The notes under the pieces: model-generated
Database searches by the model: none
What the model was told of the DNA's origin: nothing
Seen by the model: the letters and a program-made list of their open reading frames with translations, nothing else
Made by a program: the position numbers and the translations under genes
Assembly: GCA_038210135.1 (NCBI GenBank)
Contig: JBBQWZ010000038.1
Coordinates: 1-64,000 of the forward strand
Origin: JBBQWZ01 sp038210135
GTDB taxonomy: Bacteria; Acidobacteriota; Terriglobia; Bryobacterales; Bryobacteraceae
Direction of reading: 5' to 3'
DNA: 64,000 bases
Shown here: one piece after another, positions 17,693 to 24,680 of the stretch
How the letters are laid out: each line of letters opens with the position of its first letter
Numbering within the stretch: the first letter of the stretch is position 1

Positions 17693-18967
17693 GTGTTTAT
17701 CATTTCTATCATGACCGTACTAATTCTGCAACCGGAGAAAAATTTCTTGTCTCGCAGTAAATCGAACGCCCTGGTCAGAACATTCGGAGATCTTCGGGTA
17801 CGGCCGAAGCTCATCGTCCTGCACAACCTGTTTTTCCTGCTACTAACTTGTGCTGCGTACTTCTCGCTGATTCCCCTGTTCGATCAACAGGTCCGGGACG
17901 CACGACGGCGTGAAGAGCGAATTTTACGGGGCGTTGAAAATGAAGACGCCCGCCAGGAAATTTCTAAACAAATAAAGATAGCACAACTCTCGGAATCGGA
18001 CGCTGTACAAAGAGCCCGTTGGACCTTATTTATTGTCCTGGCGGCGATTTACGTTCTGGCAGTGCTGGCGTTGGAGTTAGCCATCATGCCGTTGTACGTC
18101 TATCGGCCGCTGCGGCGGATGCTCGACGCCGACGAGGCGACGCGGGAAGGCGACCGGCGGCATGAGTTGATCGACTCCGGGGAAATTATGGGGGACGAAA
18201 TCGGGCAGATTATGCGGAGCCGCAATTCGACGGTGGCGGAATTGCGAAAGCACGAAGACGATCTGGCGGCGGCGCTGAAGAAGCTGGAAGAGCAGGATCG
18301 GCTGGTGAGCCTGGGACTTTTGAGCGCGTCGATCGCGCATGAAATGAACACGCCGCTGGCGGTGCTGCATGGCTCGATCGAAAAGCTAGAGGAGACGGTC
18401 GCGGATCCGCAGACGCTGGAGCGACTGCAGCGGATGAAGCGGGTGACGGAGCGGCTGCGGCTGATCAGCGCAAGCCTGTTGGATTTCGCGCGGCCGCGCA
18501 AAGACCAGATGGAGCCGGTGGCGCTGAGGCCGATTGTCGAAGAAGCCTGGAGCCTTGTCGCGATCGACGAGAAAGCTTCGAGCGTCCGGTTCACGAACGA
18601 CATCGACGCCGAGGTCCGGGTGATGGGGAACGGGTCCAAGCTGATCCAAGTGTTCGTAAATCTGCTGCGGAATTCGCTGATTGCGATGGAGGCTGAACAG
18701 GGGTTCATTGAGGTCCGCAGCCGGAAGGTGGAGAAGAATCGGCTGAAGCTCGAATCGATTACGGTGGAGGACAATGGGCGTGGGATTCCGGCGGATGTGC
18801 TGCCGGAGATTTTCGATGCGTTCGTTTCGACACGGCTGGACTCGAAGGGGACGGGCCTGGGGTTGACGGTGGCGGAAGGGATCGTGACGCAGCATGGCGG
18901 TACGATTTCGGCGGCGAATCGGCCGGAAGGTGGGGCGCGGCTGGAGGTTTGTTTACCGGGGGTTTAG
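17693..18967 (+). CDS. Orphan sensor histidine kinase
   Basis: A 424 aa membrane histidine kinase. Two membrane helices (about 40-62 and 109-133) flank a very short periplasmic loop rich in Arg/Glu. A HAMP-like linker (138-180) and coiled coil (180-203) lead to the phosphoacceptor H216 in SIAHEMNTPL. N box NLLRNSLIAM, G1 DNGRGIP and G2 GTGLGLTVAEG follow. The class resembles NtrB/ZraS-type kinases. No response regulator gene is nearby. The frame opens with GTG at 17693; an ATG at 17711 is the alternative and neither has a clear ribosome binding site. Because it is divergent from actA, it may sense respiratory state; that is inference only. Confidence 0.9.
   Translation: MFIISIMTVLILQPEKNFLSRSKSNALVRTFGDLRVRPKLIVLHNLFFLLLTCAAYFSLIPLFDQQVRDARRREERILRGVENEDARQEISKQIKIAQLSESDAVQRARWTLFIVLAAIYVLAVLALELAIMPLYVYRPLRRMLDADEATREGDRRHELIDSGEIMGDEIGQIMRSRNSTVAELRKHEDDLAAALKKLEEQDRLVSLGLLSASIAHEMNTPLAVLHGSIEKLEETVADPQTLERLQRMKRVTERLRLISASLLDFARPRKDQMEPVALRPIVEEAWSLVAIDEKASSVRFTNDIDAEVRVMGNGSKLIQVFVNLLRNSLIAMEAEQGFIEVRSRKVEKNRLKLESITVEDNGRGIPADVLPEIFDAFVSTRLDSKGTGLGLTVAEGIVTQHGGTISAANRPEGGARLEVCLPGV
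17703..17731 (-). promoter_or_regulatory. Possible promoter of the act-cox operon
   Basis: On the minus strand, TTGCAG (17731-17726) and TAGAAA (17708-17703) are spaced by 17 bp, 55 bp upstream of the actA ATG. The match to a sigma70 promoter is moderate (four of six in each box). It overlaps the 5' end of the divergent sensor kinase gene. Confidence 0.3.
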
Positions 18968-18986
18968 CGGAATCTTTGTAGTTGGA

Positions 18987-19115
18987 CACAGGCCGGAGGC
19001 CTATGTCACATACACAGGCCGGAGGGCCTATGTCACATACACAGGCCGGAGGCCCTATGTCACATACACAGGCCGGAGGCCTATGTCACATACACAGGCC
19101 GGAGGCCTATGTCAC
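18987..19115 (-). repeat. Tandem hairpin array 2 (five units of 26-27 bp)
   Basis: Units begin at 18987, 19013, 19040, 19067 and 19093, each CACAGGCCGGAGGCC followed by TATGTCACATA (two units have an extra G or C beside the core). The linker differs from array 1, so units have been homogenised within each array. It fills almost the whole 144-bp gap between the converging sensor kinase and M20 hydrolase genes, and its last unit contains the stop codon of the latter. Confidence 0.9.
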
Positions 19116-20428
19116 TGCGACGCGAGTTTTACGACGGTTTCGAGGAGGATATTGGCTCCGTTGGCGCAATCCTGCCAGGTGGTCAGCTCTTTGGGCGAGT
19201 GGCTGATTCCGCCAATGCTGGGGACGAAGATCATGCCCATCGGCATCAGGGTCGCCATCTGTTGGGCATCATGACCGGCGCCGCTGGGCAGGTGCCGGGT
19301 GTCGAGGCGGAGGATGCCGGCGGCGGATTCGATGGCGCGCTGAACTTCGGGGGCGGCGACCGCGGCGTTGGTGCGCAGCAGCTTTTTCATGAGGATGTCT
19401 ACCTTGGATTCGGCGGCGATGGCGGTCGCTCGGGCGCGGATCTTTGTTTCGAGGCGATCGAGCTTTGCCGAGGACAGATCGCGAAACTCGACGCTCATTC
19501 TAACTTCGCCGGGCACGACGTTGGGCGCGTTGGGAATCACGTCCAGATGTCCGACGGTGCCGACTTGGGCTCCGGATTCGCCGGTGGCGACTTCGCGGAC
19601 GGCGAGGGTCAAGCGCGCGGCGGCGACGAGGGCGTCCTGGCGGTCCGGCATGGGCGTGGTCCCGGCGTGGTTCGCGAGGCCGGTGACTACGACGTCGTAA
19701 TCATCGATCGAGACGATGCCGTCCACGACGCCGACCGGCACTTTTTCGCGGGCCAGCGTTCCACCTTGCTCGATGTGCATTTCGACATAGGCGTGGTAGG
19801 CGCCCGGGCGAATCCTCGCTTCGTCGATGCGAGCCGGATCCCCTCCGACGCGGCGGATGGCTTCGGCTTTGGTCAGGCCGCGCGAAACGGCTTCTAGTTC
19901 TTTGGGCTGGCTATTGCCCGCCACGGCGCGGCTGCCGTTTAGACCGTATCCGGCGAACGATAATTCTTCGCACGCCCAGACGACGACGGTGAGGGGGCGG
20001 CGGGTGACTAACCCTGAATCTTTGAGAATGCGCAGGACGTGTACGGCGGAGAGCGACCCAAGGTCGCCGTCGAAATTTCCACCGTTGGGAACGGAGTCGA
20101 TGTGGGAGCCGAACAGGACTGGCGTGAGATTGGGATCGGAGCCGGGGCGGCTGGCGAAGATGTTACCGGCGGCGTCGATGCGAACAGCGGCTCCGGCCTG
20201 GCGCATCAGGTCCATGACATATTTGCGGCCGGCGATATCGGCGTCGGAGTAGCCAACGCGGCTGACGCCATTTTCAAAGGTGCCTCCGACGGGGCGGCCG
20301 AATTCGCTGAGTGTTGTCAGGCTGACGCGCAGCGAATCGGCGTTGATGCGCGGAAGCGGAGTCGCACCTCGCAGGCGGACGCAAGCGGCAGTTCCAGCGA
20401 GCGCGGACACGAAACGGCGGCGGTTCAT
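19112..20428 (-). CDS. M20 family amidohydrolase (N-carbamoyl-amino acid hydrolase/allantoate amidohydrolase type)
   Basis: A 438 aa exported metallohydrolase that probably cleaves carbamoyl or ureido groups from amino acid derivatives. The N-terminus MNRRRFVSALAG is Tat-like. Metal-site motifs are GSHIDSVPNGGNFDGDLG (His and bridging Asp), WACEELSFAGYG, YVEMHIEQGGTL, SGAGHDAQQM and GGISHSPKE near the end. The HIEQG motif separates this group from ordinary M20 peptidases. The substrate cannot be fixed from sequence. It has no close operon partner. Its final Gln codon and TGA stop fall in the last unit of tandem array 2. Confidence 0.9.
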   Translation of the reverse strand: MNRRRFVSALAGTAACVRLRGATPLPRINADSLRVSLTTLSEFGRPVGGTFENGVSRVGYSDADIAGRKYVMDLMRQAGAAVRIDAAGNIFASRPGSDPNLTPVLFGSHIDSVPNGGNFDGDLGSLSAVHVLRILKDSGLVTRRPLTVVVWACEELSFAGYGLNGSRAVAGNSQPKELEAVSRGLTKAEAIRRVGGDPARIDEARIRPGAYHAYVEMHIEQGGTLAREKVPVGVVDGIVSIDDYDVVVTGLANHAGTTPMPDRQDALVAAARLTLAVREVATGESGAQVGTVGHLDVIPNAPNVVPGEVRMSVEFRDLSSAKLDRLETKIRARATAIAAESKVDILMKKLLRTNAAVAAPEVQRAIESAAGILRLDTRHLPSGAGHDAQQMATLMPMGMIFVPSIGGISHSPKELTTWQDCANGANILLETVVKLASQ

Positions 20429-20464
20429 GGATTTGAATTTACATGAAATCCGCCGCGAGAGTGT

Positions 20465-21013
20465 TTATGACGCGCTGGTCGGCGCGACGGGAATTTGTGG
20501 AGGAAAGTTCGGGGTTTCCGGACCGAAGCATTTCACGAGTACCCAGATCGCGTAGCCGCTGCCAGCGAGTAGCGCCGCGGCGACCAGACCGAACAGGCCG
20601 CGTCCGGCGGCGAGTATCCCGAAGAGCGAAACCAAGCCGGTCGAGGCCATGAGCAGGAATCCGACCCAGCGAGCCCAGAGCTGGCGGGCGCGAATTCCCC
20701 GCCCGGTGAAAAAGACGATGACGGAAAAGGCGAGAAAGCAGAGCGAGGCGATGGCCAAGCCAATGATGACGGCCTCGGCGATTCCGCCGAAGAAATCAAA
20801 CAGGCCGCCGACCGCATGGGCGGTATCCTGCACGACGTCGATGGCCGTGTCGCCGGTTTTTGCAGGCAGTGCGGCGGGATGCGCTTTCGGAGCCAGCATG
20901 TTGCCGCGAATCACCGTAGTGCCGAAGAAGAGGCTGCCGGCGAGCGCGGGGATGCCGACGACGGCGGCGACGATGAAGAAGGCCTTCGAGAGGATTTGCA
21001 GATGGCGGTTCAT
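20465..21013 (-). CDS. Small membrane protein, paralogue of the upstream gene
   Basis: A 182 aa protein of unknown function with about four hydrophobic segments. It is a diverged copy of the 166 aa protein encoded just upstream: both start with a helix ending in VGIPALAGSLFFG or IGIPSLAGSLLFG, share ARWVGFLLM/ARWTAVVIM in the middle, and end with GYAIWVLVKCFGPE or GYALYLLWTVFGEP. The start is the ATG at 21013, with AAGGA about eight bases upstream. An ATG at 21061, overlapping the upstream stop codon as ATGA, is an alternative that adds 16 residues. Confidence 0.8.
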   Translation of the reverse strand: MNRHLQILSKAFFIVAAVVGIPALAGSLFFGTTVIRGNMLAPKAHPAALPAKTGDTAIDVVQDTAHAVGGLFDFFGGIAEAVIIGLAIASLCFLAFSVIVFFTGRGIRARQLWARWVGFLLMASTGLVSLFGILAAGRGLFGLVAAALLAGSGYAIWVLVKCFGPETPNFPPQIPVAPTSAS

Positions 21014-21057
21014 GATTCGGTCCTTCGTTGGCGGTGGAGTTAAGTATATCGACGGGG

Positions 21058-21558
21058 TCATGCGGGTTCTCCGAAGACGGTCCAGAGCAGGTAGAGCGCG
21101 TAGCCGGAGGCGGATGCGAGAGCCAGTCCGGCGAGGCGAATCGGTGCGCGTCCGCGCGAGAGAAAGGCTATTAATGAAGCGAGTGCGACGGGCAGCATGA
21201 TTACGACGGCCGTCCAGCGCGCCCAGCTTTCGTGGCGGTCGAGCGCCTGACCGGTGAGGTAGAGAAGAGTTGCGAACAGCAGAACGCTTAGCGATGCGGC
21301 GGCGAGGCCTCTGATGATGCCGGAGCCGATTTTGCCGAGCAGGTTGGCGGCTCCGCCGATGGCTTTCGCGATGGTGAGGATGACGAGAATGACGGCGTCG
21401 GCGTTTTTCGGATAAGGCTGGGATGGTGTGGAAGGAGTCCGGAGGGAGTTCAGGGCAAGGGCGCCAAAGAGGAGGGAGCCCGCGAGCGAAGGGATGCCGA
21501 TTAATACGCCTGTGAAAGAGAGTGCGTTGGCGAGCATGGCGATCCGGGGATCGATCAC
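21058..21558 (-). CDS. Small membrane protein, first of a paralogous pair
   Basis: A 166 aa integral membrane protein with about four helices; the first contains ALSFTGVLIGIPSLAGSLLF. A Pro/Ser-rich loop (TPSTPSQPYPKNADA) separates helix one from the rest, and a glycine-rich helix (AIGGAANLLGKIGSGIIRG) follows. Function unknown. It is co-directional with its paralogue downstream and presumably arose with it by tandem duplication. Codon use looks like the neighbours. Confidence 0.8.
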   Translation of the reverse strand: MIDPRIAMLANALSFTGVLIGIPSLAGSLLFGALALNSLRTPSTPSQPYPKNADAVILVILTIAKAIGGAANLLGKIGSGIIRGLAAASLSVLLFATLLYLTGQALDRHESWARWTAVVIMLPVALASLIAFLSRGRAPIRLAGLALASASGYALYLLWTVFGEPA

Positions 21559-21798
21559 GCCGCGCTCCAGAGGGCGAGTCGGAAGAGTGGCGAGGGGAGT
21601 GCGGTCCCGATTCCGAGGTGGCGGCGGATGGCCAATAATGCGGAGGTCATTGACGGCCTGCTTGCTTGAGTTCGGTTCGGAGCGGGAACGGCATTCACTG
21701 AGTGGGGCGCGAATGCGGGGCGGTTTCGATCAGTCGAGGCGAGATCGCTGTTTGTTATTTAGGAATCCCCGCCCTGACGGGCGGGGCTATGGGAGGTG
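21559..21798. other. Intergenic gap with one strong hairpin
   Basis: A 240-bp gap that continues into tandem array 3 (total gap 361 bp). The one clear element is a perfect hairpin at 21767-21786: CCCCGCCC and GGGCGGGG around TGAC. It resembles the other REP-like elements (CTGAC/CTTAC loops). No gene was recognised. Confidence 0.65.
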
Positions 21799-21926
21799 CA
21801 CAGGCCGGAGGCCACATGGACGCACAGGCCGGAGGCCTATGCCACTGCCTATGCCTATGCCTATGCCTATTGGACGCACAGGCCGGAGGCCTATGCCACT
21901 TAGTTCACAGGCCGGAGGCCTATGCC
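21799..21926 (-). repeat. Tandem hairpin array 3 (four spread units) with a 6-bp microsatellite
   Basis: Core units begin at 21799, 21823, 21877 and 21906. Two have GCACAGGCCGGAGGCC followed by TATGC, so the outer pair of the hairpin is G-C where arrays 1 and 2 have A-T. Between units two and three the sequence CTATGC repeats about four times (21848-21870). The last unit runs into the aminotransferase gene: on the minus strand GTG GCA TAG, its last two codons and stop, are repeat sequence. Confidence 0.85.
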
Positions 21927-23269
21927 ACTTCGGCGATGGCGGCTTCTAGGACGTTTAGGGCGAAGTCGGCTTGATCTTTTGTGACGACTAGCGGGGGGCA
22001 GAGACGGAGGGAATTCTGGCCGGCTCCGAGGACCAGGAGCCCGCGCTCGAAGGCTTTGTTCTCGATCGCGTTGCGGATCTCCGGATTGCGTTCCTTCGTG
22101 GCTTGATCCTTGACGAATTCGATTCCGATCATCAAGCCGAGTCCGCGCACGTCGCCGACTTGCGGGAACTTGGAGGGCCAGTGCTTCATTCGCGCCATCA
22201 TATGAGCGCCAACTTTCGCGGCGTTGTCGACCAGCTCCTGCTCAAGAAGCTCGATGGTGGTGAGAGCGGAGGCGATGGCGACGGGGTTGCCGCCAAACGT
22301 GGAAGCGTGCGCGCCGGGTTTCCAATCCATTACGTCGGCGCGGGCGACAGTCGCGCCGAGCGGCAGGCCGCTGGCGATCCCTTTGGCCAGGGTCATGATG
22401 TCCGGCACGGCATCGAAATGCTGGCTGGCGAACATCTTTCCGGTGCGGCCCATGCCGCTTTGCACTTCATCGAACATCAATAGGATGCCGTGGCGATCGG
22501 CGACGGCGCGAAGCTCGTCGAAGAATTTCCTGGGCGGCACGACGTAGCCGCCTTCGCCCTGGACCGGCTCGACCATGATGGCGGCGACTTCCTCGGCGGG
22601 CAGGACGGTCTTGAACAGCTGATCCTCGATGACCTTGACGCATTCGACGGCGCAGGTATCCGGCGTCTTGCCGTAGGCGCAGCGATAGCAATAGGCGTAG
22701 GGGATATGGGTGACGCCCTGCATCGGCAGGTTGCCGTAGCCCTTCTTCTGGACGCTTTTGCTGCCGGTCAAACCGAGCGCGCCGAGGGTCCGGCCGTGGA
22801 AGCCGCCGAGGAAGGCTATGAACTTGTCGCGTCCGGAATGATACTTCGCAAGTTTGATCGCGGCTTCGACGGCTTCGGTACCGGAGTTTCCGAAGTAGAC
22901 GCGCTTTTGGGAGTCGCCGGGCGCGAGCGCGGCGAGCTTTTCCGCCAACTGAACCATGTTTTCGTAATAGAAATCGGTGCCAGACATGTGGATCAGTTTG
23001 GCGGCCTGAGCCTGAATGGACGCCACCACTTTCGGATGGCAATGTCCGGTGGACACGACGGCGATGCCGGCGTTGAAGTCGAGAAAGCGGTTGCCGTCGA
23101 CGTCTTCAATGATGGCGCCTTCGCCGCGAGCGGCGACGAGCGGATATCCACGGGTGTAGGACGGCGAGATTACTTTGTTATCGCGGTCGATAATGGCCTT
23201 GGCTTTGGGGCCCGGCAGTGCAGTCGTGAGAGTAGGGAGGTCCAGGCGGACCGCGTCCATGAGATTCAT
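21920..23269 (-). CDS. Class III PLP aminotransferase (4-aminobutyrate/ornithine type)
   Basis: A 449 aa fold-type I aminotransferase moving an amino group from an omega- or alpha-amino compound to a 2-oxo acid. The PLP lysine is K296 (TLAKGIASGLPLGA). D267 (MFDEVQSGMGRTGK) binds the pyridine nitrogen, and E234/Q237 lie in VEPVQGEGGY. The cofactor phosphate loop is NSGTEAVEAAIKLAK. An insert has four cysteines, C194, C197, C206 and C210 (C-x2-C-x8-C-x3-C), possibly a metal site. The start is the ATG at 23269, with AAGGAG seven bases before it; a longer frame would add 111 unrelated residues. GABA, ornithine or acetylornithine are all possible substrates. Its last codons lie in tandem array 3. 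Confidence 0.88.
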   Translation of the reverse strand: MNLMDAVRLDLPTLTTALPGPKAKAIIDRDNKVISPSYTRGYPLVAARGEGAIIEDVDGNRFLDFNAGIAVVSTGHCHPKVVASIQAQAAKLIHMSGTDFYYENMVQLAEKLAALAPGDSQKRVYFGNSGTEAVEAAIKLAKYHSGRDKFIAFLGGFHGRTLGALGLTGSKSVQKKGYGNLPMQGVTHIPYAYCYRCAYGKTPDTCAVECVKVIEDQLFKTVLPAEEVAAIMVEPVQGEGGYVVPPRKFFDELRAVADRHGILLMFDEVQSGMGRTGKMFASQHFDAVPDIMTLAKGIASGLPLGATVARADVMDWKPGAHASTFGGNPVAIASALTTIELLEQELVDNAAKVGAHMMARMKHWPSKFPQVGDVRGLGLMIGIEFVKDQATKERNPEIRNAIENKAFERGLLVLGAGQNSLRLCPPLVVTKDQADFALNVLEAAIAEVA

Positions 23270-23579
23270 GACACGTCTCCTTTTTGAAACGGTTGCGGAG
23301 GGGAACATGGCAATCCGGGTTCCAGGATGGAACGGGATCGCAAATGAAAAAGGGATGGGGCGGACTAGTCGGAGCCGAAGAGCGAGGGCCGCATTTGAGA
23401 CGGCGATAGTTTCATGAGGCCCGGCACAGGCCAAGTATAGCGCGTCCGCGCGGGATTTCGGGCAACAAAATGATGGCGCGGTACGGCAAGAATGTGGCGC
23501 GGTGGTCTGGGCGTTCGCGCTGCGAAGGTGTGCGGATTCATACGCAACGCTTTGGCAGGCGGCATGCATTACCACTGGC
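23270..23579. other. Divergent intergenic region between the aminotransferase and flgB
   Basis: A 310-bp gap that should hold promoters for the minus-strand aminotransferase and the plus-strand flagellar operon. The only firm signal is the aminotransferase ribosome binding site next to 23269. No convincing sigma28 or sigma54 site was found. No gene was recognised. Confidence 0.5.
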
Positions 23580-23918
23580 ATGATCAGCGCCGTCGCATCC
23601 AATTTGGAACATTACATGGACCTGTTGTCGGCGCGTCAGAAACTGGTGGCGTCGAATATAGCCAACGCCGATACGCCGGGGTATAAGACAAAGGACCTGG
23701 ACTTCCATTCGGAGTTCATGGGCGCGGTTCACGGGTCGAGTCCGAACGTGGTGGAGGTGGACGGCCTGCAGGTCCACAACGACGGCAACAACGTGAACAT
23801 CGACCGCGAGGCGCGTTTACTGGCCGAAAACACGATGCGGTTCAACGTCGCGTCGAACCTGATGCGCAATCAGCTGCGGCAAGTGCGGATGGCGATCACA
23901 GAAGGGAAAAATGGATGA
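23580..23918 (+). CDS. flgB: Flagellar basal-body rod protein FlgB
   Basis: A 112 aa rod protein exported through the flagellar type III apparatus to form the proximal rod. The family signature is near the N-terminus: LLSARQKLVASNIANADTPG, followed by YKTKDLDF. The C-terminal heptad region (AENTMRFNVASNLMRNQLRQ) fits the rod coiled coil. The start at 23580 gives the usual FlgB length; a longer frame adds 26 residues without a signal. It is the first gene of the flagellar operon and overlaps flgC by four bases. Confidence 0.93.
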   Translation: MISAVASNLEHYMDLLSARQKLVASNIANADTPGYKTKDLDFHSEFMGAVHGSSPNVVEVDGLQVHNDGNNVNIDREARLLAENTMRFNVASNLMRNQLRQVRMAITEGKNG

Positions 23919-24346
23919 GCCTGTTTTCTTCTCTTAGCGTCAGCGCGTCGGGAATGAGCGCGCAGCGTACGCGGGCGGAATTGCTGGTCGAAAACCTGGC
24001 GAATTCCGAGACGACACGGACGCCGGAGGGCGGTCCGTATAAGCGCAAGGATACGGTGTTTCAGTCGGCGGATGTGTCGTCGCCATTTGGCTCGATGTTC
24101 CAGCGTGAATTGTCGCGCGGCGTACAAGTGGACCAGATCGTCGAAGATCAGAGCGAACCCGACAAGCGGTATCTGCCTGGACATCCGGATGCGGACAAAG
24201 ACGGCTACGTTGCATTTCCGAAGATGAACCCGGCGGAGGACATGGTGGATCTGATGAGCGCGTCGCGCGGCTTTCAGGCGAATGTCGCGGCCATGAACGC
24301 GGTGAAGGACATGATCAATCGCTCGATTGAGTTGTTGCGGGGCTAA
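23915..24346 (+). CDS. flgC: Flagellar basal-body rod protein FlgC
   Basis: A 143 aa proximal rod protein. N-terminal signature LSVSASGMSAQRTRAELLVE followed by NLANSETTRTPEGGPYKRK; C-terminal FPKMNPAEDMVDLMSASRGF then QANVAAMNAVKDM, the typical FlgC ending. The ATG overlaps the flgB stop codon (ATGA), and fliE begins three bases after its own stop. Confidence 0.95.
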   Translation: MSLFSSLSVSASGMSAQRTRAELLVENLANSETTRTPEGGPYKRKDTVFQSADVSSPFGSMFQRELSRGVQVDQIVEDQSEPDKRYLPGHPDADKDGYVAFPKMNPAEDMVDLMSASRGFQANVAAMNAVKDMINRSIELLRG

Positions 24347-24349
24347 AAC

Positions 24350-24655
24350 ATGACGATTCCTCCTATTTCTTCTTCGAGTGCGATCGGCGGAATTGCGCCG
24401 TCCTCGCCGATGCCGCAGATCGGCGGCAAGCCGCAAGGGACCTTTCAATCGGTCTTCGAGGAAGCCGTCGGCCAGGTGGGAACGTACCAGCAGAACGCAC
24501 AGCAGGCTACGGCGCGTTTCCTATCCGGCGAAGACGAAGAACTGCATCACGTGGCCATTGCCGGGCAACAGTCTGACCTGGCTTTTCAGTTGTTTATGGA
24601 AGTGCGGAACAAAGTAGTCAACGCGTATCAAGAAGTCATGAGGATGCAGATCTGA
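24350..24655 (+). CDS. fliE: Flagellar hook-basal body protein FliE
   Basis: A 101 aa adaptor joining the MS ring to the rod. A Ser/Pro-rich N-terminus is followed by FQSVFEEAVGQVGTYQQNAQ and GEDEELHHVAIAGQQSDLAF, and the end QLFMEVRNKVVNAYQEVMRM matches the conserved FliE C-terminus. It lies between flgC (3 bp) and fliF (25 bp). Confidence 0.93.
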   Translation: MTIPPISSSSAIGGIAPSSPMPQIGGKPQGTFQSVFEEAVGQVGTYQQNAQQATARFLSGEDEELHHVAIAGQQSDLAFQLFMEVRNKVVNAYQEVMRMQI

Positions 24656-24680
24656 CGGCGGGAAAGCCGGAACCAGCAGG

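Noticed and set aside
23473..23500. Sigma54-like sites upstream of flgB
   Set aside because: TGGCGCGG...GGCA has the GG and GC elements one base too close, and the second candidate lacks GC.
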